Of a stretch of 14,746 nt of DNA, positions 1 through 5,363 are shown piece after piece. The stretch is taken from positions 1-14,746 of the forward strand of contig CAVJIN010000039.1 in NCBI GenBank assembly GCA_963649615.1, in the 5' to 3' direction. The position numbers and the translations under genes were made by a program. Below the pieces are notes generated by a model. That model was not told the DNA's origin and ran no database searches. It worked only from the letters and a program-made list of their open reading frames with translations. This stretch comes from UBA9732 sp963649615 (GTDB lineage: Bacteria > Spirochaetota > Spirochaetia > Sphaerochaetales > Sphaerochaetaceae). Positions within the stretch are counted from its first letter, which is position 1; the number at the start of each line of letters is the position of its first letter.

Positions 1-23
1 ATTCCTTATTGGTCTTGGGTAAT

Positions 24-54
24 AAAAAAGCCCAGAAGATAATTCCTCTAGGCT
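24..54 (-). terminator. Rho-independent terminator of the SAM-domain membrane protein gene
   Basis: Read on the minus strand, the arms at 54-44 and 39-29 pair over 11 bp if two G-U pairs are allowed. The loop is 4 nt, and a run of six T (29-24) follows. It lies about 25 bp after the stop codon of the gene at 78-590, so it probably ends that transcript and the whole minus-strand run. The plus strand would have A-C mismatches instead of G-U pairs, so it acts on minus-strand RNA. Confidence 0.8.
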
Positions 55-77
55 CTCTTAAGGCACAAGTTTTATTT

Positions 78-590
78 TCACCTTGTTACTTTCATCTTTA
101 TCTGTGTGTTCAGTAAGCGTTTAATATCATTTTCTTCTAATCCAAGCTTCTTTAAATCTTCTTCAGAAAGCTTCATAAAATGGCTGTATTCACGAACTCC
201 AGCAACTTTAAAAGTTTCTCCGTACTTTGAAATCTTTAAACCTTCAAGCAGCCAATCAATAAAGCAAGGTTCATCCGTTTGAGAAGGCTCTTCCAAGAAA
301 GCAACTACATCTTGCCGTTTATTTGACATCATCTTGGATACCTTTTTTGTGTTTATTTCTATCTCTCCGACACACTCTAAAAGGTCTGCAAGGAATTTAC
401 CAAGTAAGATAATTACTGTTCCTTCAATCATTCCACTTATCAAGTAATTTGCAGCAAGCTCAGAATATACCGTTGATAAAGAATGCCATAAAGAAACAAA
501 AAAAACACCAACTCCCAAAATTATCGATAAAATAAAAAGCCAAACAGAAAAGCCATATACTTTCTCGCCTTTAGATTTTTCCTCTTCCAT
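78..590 (-). CDS. Two-helix membrane protein with a C-terminal SAM (sterile alpha motif) domain
   Basis: This is a 170-residue protein. I chose the ATG at 590 over an upstream start at 626 because AGGGAG sits 6 nt before it. Residues about 13-35 and 50-72 are hydrophobic and long enough to span the membrane. A short charged linker follows, then residues about 109-166 match the SAM-domain pattern: a tryptophan-leucine start (DWLLEGL), SKYGETF, LSEEDLKKLGL and a final helix with RLLNTQI. SAM domains usually mediate protein-protein oligomerisation or RNA binding, are common in eukaryotes and are scattered among bacteria. Here the domain would probably face the cytoplasm, attached to a membrane hairpin. 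It is the last gene of the minus-strand series and has a terminator directly after it. The function is unknown; a role in superinfection exclusion, signalling or defence is only a guess. The SAM assignment is from motif reading. Confidence 0.8.
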   Translation of the reverse strand: MEEEKSKGEKVYGFSVWLFILSIILGVGVFFVSLWHSLSTVYSELAANYLISGMIEGTVIILLGKFLADLLECVGEIEINTKKVSKMMSNKRQDVVAFLEEPSQTDEPCFIDWLLEGLKISKYGETFKVAGVREYSHFMKLSEEDLKKLGLEENDIKRLLNTQIKMKVTR

Positions 591-614
591 AAATCGCTCC
601 CTTAGATTAAACCA

Positions 615-653
615 AATAAAAAGCAAAGAACTTAGACCCTTCGTCTAGGTTCT
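615..653 (-). terminator. Hairpin terminator after the 131-residue conserved protein gene
   Basis: Inverted arms at 627-637 and 643-653 (11 bp, one imperfect pair) flank a 5-nt loop. On the minus strand the hairpin is followed by a T-rich stretch (626-615). It lies between the gene ending at 721 and the SAM-domain gene starting at 590. On the minus strand the imperfect pair is C-A rather than G-U, so the terminator may be leaky and allow readthrough. Confidence 0.6.
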
Positions 654-720
654 CAGTCATCTGCGAATAACTTTATCTTCTGGCTAAAGTCTAACACAGC
701 CACAGCCAGAGAGCAAATTT

Positions 721-1116
721 TTATTGAATTTTCCTAATTGCATCCTCTACTTTGGCTATCGTCTCTTCCACTTGACGAGAGGCATCGCTTAACCTACTTT
801 GCACCAAGACATCTGCGAAGAAATTATCCATAATGTCAAAAGCAGTCAGAAAGCATCCAACATCAATATCAGGAACATATGAAAGGTCTTTAAGCTCACG
901 CCTGAACACCTGCAGGTCATACATTGCATCTGAAAGTGCCTGCCTTGCATTATCGATTTTGCAATGCTTAAGAAGGGAAACAAAAGTGCCACCGCCTAAT
1001 AAATCCCACCAGCCAAGGCCTTTAGCTGTTGAAAGCTGCCTCTGAGCTTCCCTAAGAGAGTTCAATGCCCTATATCTAGCACCAAGTGCCTTTTGTCTTT
1101 CTTTGTAGTAATCCAT
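721..1116 (-). CDS. Conserved protein of unknown function with a GWWDLLGGG motif
   Basis: This is a 131-residue soluble protein with no signal peptide or membrane segment. It is rich in predicted helix: a charged N-terminus (MDYYKERQKAL), then residues about 34-57 with GWWDLLGGG, KH and IDNA, then a long helical C-terminal half with heptad-like spacing. The Trp-Asp-Gly motif followed by a Lys-His pair looks like a conserved core, and I recall similar hypothetical proteins in low-GC bacteria, but I cannot name a family. No clear Shine-Dalgarno sequence precedes the ATG at 1116; the next Met would remove most of the protein, so this start is kept. The gene follows the 58-residue ORF by about 50 bp and ends in a hairpin terminator at 627-653. 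Coiled-coil-like composition suggests a structural or binding role, but this is not established. Confidence 0.75.
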   Translation of the reverse strand: MDYYKERQKALGARYRALNSLREAQRQLSTAKGLGWWDLLGGGTFVSLLKHCKIDNARQALSDAMYDLQVFRRELKDLSYVPDIDVGCFLTAFDIMDNFFADVLVQSRLSDASRQVEETIAKVEDAIRKIQ

Positions 1117-1168
1117 ACTTGAATATTAACAAGTAATTTCAATTTCGCAAACTTCTGACAATGAGAGC

Positions 1169-1345
1169 TTATTTTTCAAACCTTAGCACCACTTCTCCAA
1201 GATTTGTTTCAATCGGCTTACCACTTATAGCCCTCAGCTTGATGGTCGTCATTGAAAGGTTAAGTTCCTCTGCAGCAGAAAGAATCGATGGGTATCTGTA
1301 TTCTTTTCCCTCTCTATCTGTAGCAATAACAATGCGACCTTTCAT
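1169..1345 (-). CDS. 58-residue small protein, possible NUMOD1-like DNA-binding module
   Basis: A minus-strand reading frame of 58 codons starts at the ATG at 1345 and stops at 1169. AGGAGA (1356-1351) sits 5 nt before the start, a strong ribosome binding site. A nearer in-phase competitor ATG at 1350 stops after two codons. The protein begins MKGRIVIATDREGKEYRY, then SILSAAEELNLS, then ends with TIKLRAISGK and a short beta-like tail. The order of strand, SxxxAAxxLxxS helix and second helix resembles the NUMOD1-type HTH seen in homing endonucleases and phage proteins, so DNA binding is plausible but not proven. The gene lies directly after a promoter-terminator module (1366-1449), whose U-tract touches its ribosome binding site, so attenuation could control it. 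The plus-strand frame over the same bases is a shadow. Confidence 0.7.
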   Translation of the reverse strand: MKGRIVIATDREGKEYRYPSILSAAEELNLSMTTIKLRAISGKPIETNLGEVVLRFEK

Positions 1346-1360
1346 CTCATTCTCCTAAAA

Positions 1361-1386
1361 TAAAACCCAGACACGTCTGCCTGGGT
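1361..1386 (-). terminator. Intrinsic terminator or attenuator just before the 58-residue gene
   Basis: The arms 1365-1373 and 1378-1386 form a 9-bp stem with a 4-nt loop, and one pair is G-U on the minus strand. The minus-strand RNA then reads TTTTATTTT directly into the AGGAGA ribosome binding site of the gene starting at 1345. The position, within the leader of a gene rather than after it, suggests either the end of upstream transcripts or an attenuator. Confidence 0.65.
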
Positions 1387-1402
1387 GAAACTTCATAGCT
1401 TA

Positions 1403-1411
1403 ACAATATCA
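1403..1411 (-). promoter_or_regulatory. Candidate extended -10 promoter, copy 1
   Basis: The minus strand reads TGATATTGT at 1411-1403, an extended -10 pattern (TGnTATnnT). It lies about 17 bp before the first hairpin arm and about 58 bp before the ATG at 1345. No good -35 box is seen. The same box is kept in the second copy of the module despite differences around it. Confidence 0.35.
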
Positions 1412-1481
1412 CATAAAACCATTAGAAAAAAGTTGATTTTACTTGATTTCTGCTTTTCTTCCAAATAAAGCCACCCCAAAT

Positions 1482-1510
1482 AAAAAAAGCCCAAGCACTC
1501 TTGCCTGGGC
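1482..1510 (-). terminator. Rho-independent terminator after the DUF1492-like gene
   Basis: The arms 1489-1497 and 1502-1510 form a 9-bp GC-rich stem with a 4-nt loop, followed on the minus strand by seven T (1488-1482). The gene it would terminate ends at 1573, so the 3' untranslated stretch is about 60 nt. This is the hairpin of the second copy of the 84-bp module. Confidence 0.8.
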
Positions 1511-1526
1511 GAAACTTGATAGCTTA

Positions 1527-1535
1527 ACTATAACA
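1527..1535 (-). promoter_or_regulatory. Candidate extended -10 promoter, copy 2
   Basis: The minus strand reads TGTTATAGT at 1535-1527, a good extended -10 match. A transcript from here would begin near 1520 and meet the terminator at 1510-1482 after only about 35-40 nt. It would therefore make a very short RNA unless the terminator is read through. No convincing -35 box is present. Confidence 0.35.
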
Positions 1536-1572
1536 CAAAAAGTTTTTAGAAAGTAGTTGATTTTACTTGATT

Positions 1573-1977
1573 TTACTTGATTTTTACTAAGCTCAAGGCT
1601 TTTCTGTGGATTCTGTAGACATTATCCAAACAGCAACAGAAGTGGTCAGCTATCTCTTCCCAGCTCTTGTAAGACAAATAACGCTCGGATAAAAGTGTCT
1701 CACATTCCACATCTCCCACACTTTCAATGGCCTGGCGAATTTTCTTCTTTAGCTCAACCAGTTCAATCATCTGCTGTCCTATGGTCTCTTCAAGCTCACA
1801 GATTTTAACCACTGCTTCCTCAATCTTTGAGCGTCCAGTATTTGATGCCTTGGGCATTCCGTCAAAGCATGCTGTGGCATTGCGTGCAAGGGAGTTTAAC
1901 CTTTGGACTTCATACATGTTCGACTCAATTTTTCTATCCAGATAAAACGCTTGGCTCAAAAATTCTTTTGTTCTCAT
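1573..1977 (-). CDS. DUF1492/ArpU-like phage transcriptional regulator (sigma-region-4-like HTH)
   Basis: This is a 134-residue protein. The N-terminal half (about 5-85) is helical: it starts with a KEFL...LDRKIESNMYEVQRL segment, has a central GMPKASNTGR turn, and then an IVELEE-type helix (VVKICELEETIG). This layout is typical of the DUF1492 family. Residues about 92-130 (LLSERYLSYKSWEEIADHF, then VYRIHRKAL) form an HTH like sigma-70 region 4. Members of this family and the related ArpU/RinA group sit at the end of phage early operons and control late gene expression. That fits its place after the replication genes and the VRR-NUC gene. No strong ribosome binding site precedes the ATG at 1977, though the N-terminus matches the family. 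The gene ends in repeat TTGATTTTAC units and is followed by a terminator. Family assignment is from memory of the pattern. Confidence 0.82.
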   Translation of the reverse strand: MRTKEFLSQAFYLDRKIESNMYEVQRLNSLARNATACFDGMPKASNTGRSKIEEAVVKICELEETIGQQMIELVELKKKIRQAIESVGDVECETLLSERYLSYKSWEEIADHFCCCLDNVYRIHRKALSLVKIK

Positions 1978-2003
1978 GTTAGTTGTCTGTAGCCAAAGCT
2001 CAA

Positions 2004-2336
2004 TTATTGACGTGCCTGCAAAATCTTTTTCACATCCTCCGTGCTTCTGACAATGAAATATTCAAATCCAAGGTTCTGTACGGTGGACTGGAACTTTTTC
2101 TGGCTTTCTCTTTGCACGCCCGTTTCGTTCTTCACCTCCAGAAACAAAACCCTGGAGCCAGTGAGAAGAACCACAAGGTCGGACACTCCAGGTCTAAGTC
2201 CCATTGCAATCATTTGGCCTTGACGCACTGGATTTGATGCAGCCTCATTTGGAACGCAGAAAAACTCAAGATTACCGTCCTTTCGTTTCTCAGATAGGAA
2301 CCTAACAATCTCGGCTTGTATCTTTGCCTCAAGCAT
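2004..2336 (-). CDS. VRR-NUC domain nuclease (PD-(D/E)XK fold), phage type
   Basis: This is a 110-residue single-domain protein. I chose the ATG at 2336 because GGGAGGG lies just before it; a longer frame from 2372 starts inside the previous gene. The order PNEAASN (29-35), GLRPGVSDLVV (46-56), FLEVKNETG (65-73) and ESQKKF (77-82) is the VRR-NUC pattern. Asp53, Glu67 and Lys69 are the likely metal-binding and catalytic residues, and Gln79 the conserved glutamine. Stand-alone VRR-NUC proteins of this size are common in phages and probably cut branched or flapped DNA during replication and recombination; the larger FAN1 family shares the domain. The start overlaps the stop of the upstream Cys-rich gene by 8 bp, suggesting translational coupling. 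The DUF1492-like gene follows after 26 bp, in the order usual for phage early regions. Confidence 0.92.
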   Translation of the reverse strand: MLEAKIQAEIVRFLSEKRKDGNLEFFCVPNEAASNPVRQGQMIAMGLRPGVSDLVVLLTGSRVLFLEVKNETGVQRESQKKFQSTVQNLGFEYFIVRSTEDVKKILQARQ

Positions 2337-2574
2337 CTTGACCCTCCCAGCTAAAATGAACATCCAAGGCATCTGACCTTTCAGCTTTTGTGCAAGAGAA
2401 GTTCAGACAAACATCCATGGTTAGGAACCTCAAGTCACAGCTTTTACAGTCTCGACCTTCAAAGCACCTGAAATGCTCGTATTGGTTCTCATCAACCTCA
2501 ATTTCAAAGTCCTCACCGACCCTAGCTTCATAAACAAGCCTTCCATCAAAAAAATCCTTTTTTTTCTTTCCCAT
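2329..2574 (-). CDS. Cys-rich small protein, probable zinc-binding, unknown function
   Basis: This is an 81-residue protein. The ATG at 2574 is preferred over one at 2604 because GGGGAGA precedes it by 7 nt, and because the longer frame would run into the repeat array. It starts with a lysine run (MGKKKKDFF). Five cysteines at 37, 43, 46, 56 and 61 (including CKSC) lie in the second half and could bind zinc, perhaps as a compact treble-clef-like fold. The acidic stretch EDFEIEVDEN precedes them. It is the first gene after the iteron array and overlaps the VRR-NUC gene by 8 bp. Small Cys-rich proteins are frequent next to phage replication genes, but I recognise no family. The A-rich start of the gene contains runs of A and T that could favour slippage. 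Confidence 0.75.
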   Translation of the reverse strand: MGKKKKDFFDGRLVYEARVGEDFEIEVDENQYEHFRCFEGRDCKSCDLRFLTMDVCLNFSCTKAERSDALDVHFSWEGQDA

Positions 2575-2595
2575 AACACAATCTCCCCAGACACA

Positions 2596-2644
2596 GTTAC
2601 GCAAGCAGTGTTACACTACGTGTAACATACTGCCTGTGCGTAAC
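2596..2644. repeat. Large nested dyad at the edge of the iteron array
   Basis: Three inverted pairs share one centre near 2618: GTTACAC with GTGTAAC (2610-2616 and 2620-2626), GCAGT with ACTGC (2605-2609 and 2629-2633), and GTTACGCA with TGCGTAAC (2596-2603 and 2637-2644). The inner sites are variants of the iteron. It sits about 20 bp before the start of the gene at 2574, so it could be an operator for that transcript or a strong hairpin in its leader. Confidence 0.75.
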
Positions 2645-2667
2645 CTTTTGTGCCTGATTGTCTCAAA

Positions 2668-2800
2668 GTTACGCAAACTTTGCGTAACTCTGCGTAACTT
2701 TGCGTAACTTTTTATTTTTGCCATTTTTAATTCCTTATAAACAAACAATTTATTTTTTTGCCTTGGTTACGCAAACGCCAAAAATCTTGCGTAACTTTTA
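2668..2800. repeat. Long repeat unit A of the iteron array
   Basis: The unit starts with an 11-bp perfect dyad (2667-2677 and 2679-2689), continues with two more iterons at 10-bp steps, an AT-rich tract (about 2711-2760) and a wide dyad (GTTACGCA at 2766 facing TGCGTAAC at 2788). The same order and much of the sequence recur in unit B at an offset of 241-243 bp. Confidence 0.75.
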
Positions 2801-2910
2801 GTTTTTTGAACCTTCTTCACTTTGACCAAAAATCACGGTTTTTTTGCTTTGCGTAACTTTTTGCCACTTTACAGGGCTTTTTGCCATGGATTTTCCCCTT
2901 TTGAGAGCCA

Positions 2911-3040
2911 GTTACGCAGTTCTGCGTAACTTTGCGTAACTCTGCGTAACTTTTGGTTCTAGCATTTTTAACTCTTTATAAATTAACTCTTTATTTTTAT
3001 CCCTTGGTTACGCAAACTGAAAAAACTTGTGTAACTTTTG
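2911..3040. repeat. Long repeat unit B of the iteron array
   Basis: It begins with a perfect 9-bp dyad (2911-2919 and 2922-2930), followed by iterons at 2933 and 2943, an AT-rich tract containing CATTTTTAA and TTATAAA, then CCTTGGTTACGC and a variant reverse iteron (TGTGTAAC near 3028). It matches unit A in order and spacing. A third, shorter group (3056-3095) lies beside the primase-helicase stop codon. Confidence 0.75.
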
Positions 3041-3131
3041 TCTTAAAACTTAAGAGTTACGCAAGCTCTGCGTAACTTTGCGTAACTTGCGTAACTTTTG
3101 CTTTTTCCCTATGGATACTGGTTATAAACCT

Positions 3132-5132
3132 TTACTCTTCGCACTGGCCTTCTGCGTTATACATAGCATGAATTCTCTTGTATTCAAGGCGCCTATAGAT
3201 ATCTTCACGCAGTTTTTTTAAGACGATAAAATAGGTCTCAAGTGAGGTTTCAGTAAGTATGCCAGAGCTTAAAAGGCGCTCTAAAGTTCGCCTCTCCTGC
3301 TTTGGATTTATCTCACGAGATGCCTTCTTTGGATCGTTCCAAAAATATGTGCCAAAGTCTTTGAGCTCTTTTTGAGTAATGTTAAAAAATGGGTCTTGGC
3401 AGTCGATTAAACGCTTTGTGCTAACGCATGCAAAGTACAAAAAATCCCTATCCTCTTTTCTTCCTATTTCTTTTTCTTCGCTCTCGTTTGCAACCTGAAC
3501 AAGCACAGCATTTGTGACATTTTCCCCAGTATCTGGGTCAGTCCAACCGAGCACATCATGCTCTTCAAGCTTAAAACGCATATCTTGGATTTCTTTTCCC
3601 GCCTTGTTTTTTACATGCTGCATCAGATAAACAGCCCCTGTATCTTTGGATACTTTTATCTGAAAATCCATGGCTCCCTTGAAAACTGAGCTTCCACGGC
3701 TTCTGTCTTGGTCTCCAACTCCCGTGTGGTGGACAAGCATAATGCAGCAGTTAAATTGACAACTTAGCTCCTTTAGCCCCTTTATAAAAGCCGTGGATTC
3801 TTGAGTGCTGTTTTCATCACCCTGCATAAAAAGATTCAAAGTATCCACAACAGCAAAAGAAGGAGTAAAGTTTGTAAGCTCATGTTCTAGTGCGGTTTTT
3901 AAAGCTACTAATCCACTTGGATCATCAAGACTGAACGTTTCCTCTGAAATGTACATTGTATCTGGAATCTCTGTAATTTTCTTTTGCTGAAGCCACACGG
4001 CCATTCTTTCGTACGCTGTCTGGTGCCCTTCACCACACAAATAAAGAACTTTACCTGGCATAACTTTTAGACCGTTCCAAAGGCTTTGTCCTGTTGCAAT
4101 GGATAACATCCAGTCAATGGCAAAGTAAGTCTTACCATGACCTGAAGCTCCAAAGACCATGCCGATTCTAGCCCCTGCTGGAATTAGGTTCTTGATAAGC
4201 CAGCTTTGAGGGGACGGCATCTGGATGACACTAGAAAGAGATCTAAAGACTTTCTTTATTCCAAGCATCTTACACAAATCTCCGCCATGCTGAACATAGT
4301 CATTTGCATCAGAGTCGCCCTGTTCAATCTTTTCACAAAGAATGTACTTAAGCCCAGTTTCCTTGGCTTTCTTCTCTCCTGTACCCGACTTGTCATTGTC
4401 TGCAATGATAGTCACATATGGAAACATCTTTGCAATTTCAGTGAGGTTTCCTGCGTTATAAGCTATCAAACACGTTTTGCCAGTCTCTTGGTATATCGAT
4501 GATGCCGTGGCAAAACCTTCTACAAGATAAACAGGAGGTCCAGAGCCAAGTACCCAGTATCCTGCCTTCATTTTGGCTCCTGGATAGAACTTCTTTTTAC
4601 CATCAGAGGCTATAAACTGAAGGCTTTGGATTGTCCCGTCTTGAGCGAGGACTGGAAGCACTAAATCTGTGTCACTTTGCTTTATCCCGTATGTACTTTT
4701 AATTCCTTTTTTTACTAGATAAGGATGAGAGTGGCATGCCTCTGGTAGTTTGTCCCAAAGCCTTTGACATTCTTCTTTTGCCTCTTTTTGCCTTTGGATA
4801 AGCTCTTGTTGATAGCGAGCCTCACTTGTTTTTATATTTTCTTCAAGCTGGGCTTTCTCTGATTCTGTTAAAGGTCTTGAATAAGTAGGATGAAATAAGA
4901 CTTTAGTATTGTCTTTCCAGTTTCCAAAGCATCCGCAGTCTGTATCTGGGAAAAGGACATACCAGCATACGTTATCCTTACCAAACCTATGGATATGTCC
5001 GTCTTTAGAAATTACAGGAGGATCTAAGATATTGTTTTCCTTCATAGCCTGTGCCATTTGGCTCTCGGAACAAAGAGATAAAGAAGGAAGCTCTATAGTA
5101 GGAGCCTTTAAATCAAAATGAGTAAATTTCAT
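3132..5132 (-). CDS. Phage primase-helicase: TOPRIM domain plus RepA-like AAA ATPase
   Basis: This is a 666-residue protein. Residues about 30-80 include an aromatic and Cys-containing segment (DTDCGCFGNW); about 90-125 is a charged helix. A TOPRIM-like domain spans about 160-285, with VEGFATA (Glu205), IADNDKSG (Asp245 and Asp247) and DSDANDY. A RecA-fold ATPase of the RepA/AAA_25 type follows: Walker A GASGHGKT (328-335), YLCGEGH (364-370), Walker B FAVVDTLN (427-433) and LVHHTG (466-471). The TOPRIM part would build RNA primers or act in DNA end chemistry, and the ATPase part would unwind DNA. Fusions of this kind run the replication fork of many temperate phages. AAGGAT precedes the ATG at 5132. 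It is the last gene of the operon and ends beside the iteron array. Its first 12 residues resemble those of the DUF669-like protein at 7024-7491, which is unexpected. Confidence 0.92.
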   Translation of the reverse strand: MKFTHFDLKAPTIELPSLSLCSESQMAQAMKENNILDPPVISKDGHIHRFGKDNVCWYVLFPDTDCGCFGNWKDNTKVLFHPTYSRPLTESEKAQLEENIKTSEARYQQELIQRQKEAKEECQRLWDKLPEACHSHPYLVKKGIKSTYGIKQSDTDLVLPVLAQDGTIQSLQFIASDGKKKFYPGAKMKAGYWVLGSGPPVYLVEGFATASSIYQETGKTCLIAYNAGNLTEIAKMFPYVTIIADNDKSGTGEKKAKETGLKYILCEKIEQGDSDANDYVQHGGDLCKMLGIKKVFRSLSSVIQMPSPQSWLIKNLIPAGARIGMVFGASGHGKTYFAIDWMLSIATGQSLWNGLKVMPGKVLYLCGEGHQTAYERMAVWLQQKKITEIPDTMYISEETFSLDDPSGLVALKTALEHELTNFTPSFAVVDTLNLFMQGDENSTQESTAFIKGLKELSCQFNCCIMLVHHTGVGDQDRSRGSSVFKGAMDFQIKVSKDTGAVYLMQHVKNKAGKEIQDMRFKLEEHDVLGWTDPDTGENVTNAVLVQVANESEEKEIGRKEDRDFLYFACVSTKRLIDCQDPFFNITQKELKDFGTYFWNDPKKASREINPKQERRTLERLLSSGILTETSLETYFIVLKKLREDIYRRLEYKRIHAMYNAEGQCEE

Positions 5133-5141
5133 TTATCATCC

Positions 5142-5363
5142 TTAAAAAGGTATGCCCTCGTTGTCTATCCAAAATTCACATACATCAAGAGCTCCTGCAA
5201 AGTTTAGAGGAACCTCCTGAGAGAATCTTTGGCACATTGGATTTGCAAAGTTATGGCACAGAAAACAGCAGCGTGGCATCCCAGGATGAGAGTTCCAGAA
5301 CTTGACATAATCAGGCTCTGGATAAGGACGGGACAGTGGCTGTTTTTTAAGAGCATCATTCAT
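5142..5363 (-). CDS. Cys-rich small protein between helicase and primase genes
   Basis: This is a 73-residue protein with a proline-rich N-terminus (QPLSRPYPEPDY) and cysteines at 32, 33, 36, 44 and 62 (RCCFLCHNF, MCQRF, VCEFW). The spacing could hold one zinc ion. GGAGG lies 7 nt before the ATG at 5363. It overlaps the end of the upstream helicase gene by 8 bp, and the primase-helicase gene starts 9 bp after its stop, so the three are probably translated as a coupled set. I recognise no family. An accessory role at the replication fork, for example as an adaptor between the helicase and the primase, is an inference from position alone. The Cys-rich protein at 2329-2574 has a comparable size and composition. 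Confidence 0.8.
   Translation of the reverse strand: MNDALKKQPLSRPYPEPDYVKFWNSHPGMPRCCFLCHNFANPMCQRFSQEVPLNFAGALDVCEFWIDNEGIPF

Larger units (their letters stand above)
1366..1573 (-). repeat. Two direct copies of an 84-bp module (1366-1449 and 1490-1573)
   Basis: The copies align over 84 bp without gaps, with 15 differences (about 82% identity) and a 124-bp offset. The conserved parts are the two arms of a terminator hairpin, GAAACTT, ATAGCTTAAC and the end GTTGATTTTACTTGATTT. The second copy runs on into extra TTGATTTTAC units, three in total at 1557-1587, and these overlap the stop codon of the DUF1492-like gene. Read on the minus strand each copy has, in order, an AT-rich block, an extended -10-like box, about 15 bp of spacer and a terminator. 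The hairpin differences fall at different places in the two copies but both keep a paired stem in minus-strand RNA, so structure seems to be maintained. Confidence 0.85.
2596..3095. repeat. Iteron and dyad array (GTTACGCA/TGCGTAAC), candidate replication origin
   Basis: This gene-free stretch carries six exact GTTACGCA (starts 2596, 2668, 2766, 2911, 3007, 3056) and twelve exact TGCGTAAC (starts 2637, 2681, 2691, 2701, 2788, 2850, 2923, 2933, 2943, 3069, 3079, 3088), plus a variant TGTGTAAC near 3028. The usual group is one forward copy facing one to three reverse copies. Reverse copies within a group are spaced exactly 10 bp apart in most cases, about one helical turn. AT-rich tracts such as ATTTTTAA and TTATAAA lie between groups and could melt easily. 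It directly follows the primase-helicase gene. Iterons next to a helicase-primase gene fit an origin of replication; a multi-operator control region or partition site would look similar. No initiator is identified with certainty. Confidence 0.85.

Noticed and set aside
1161..1358. Plus-strand frame of 65 codons
   Set aside because: It lies opposite the 58-residue minus-strand gene, which has a strong ribosome binding site, while this frame has none.
2596..3095. Regular repeats that could be taken for a CRISPR array
   Set aside because: The repeat is only 8 bp, occurs in both orientations and has no spacers of constant length. No cas gene is near.
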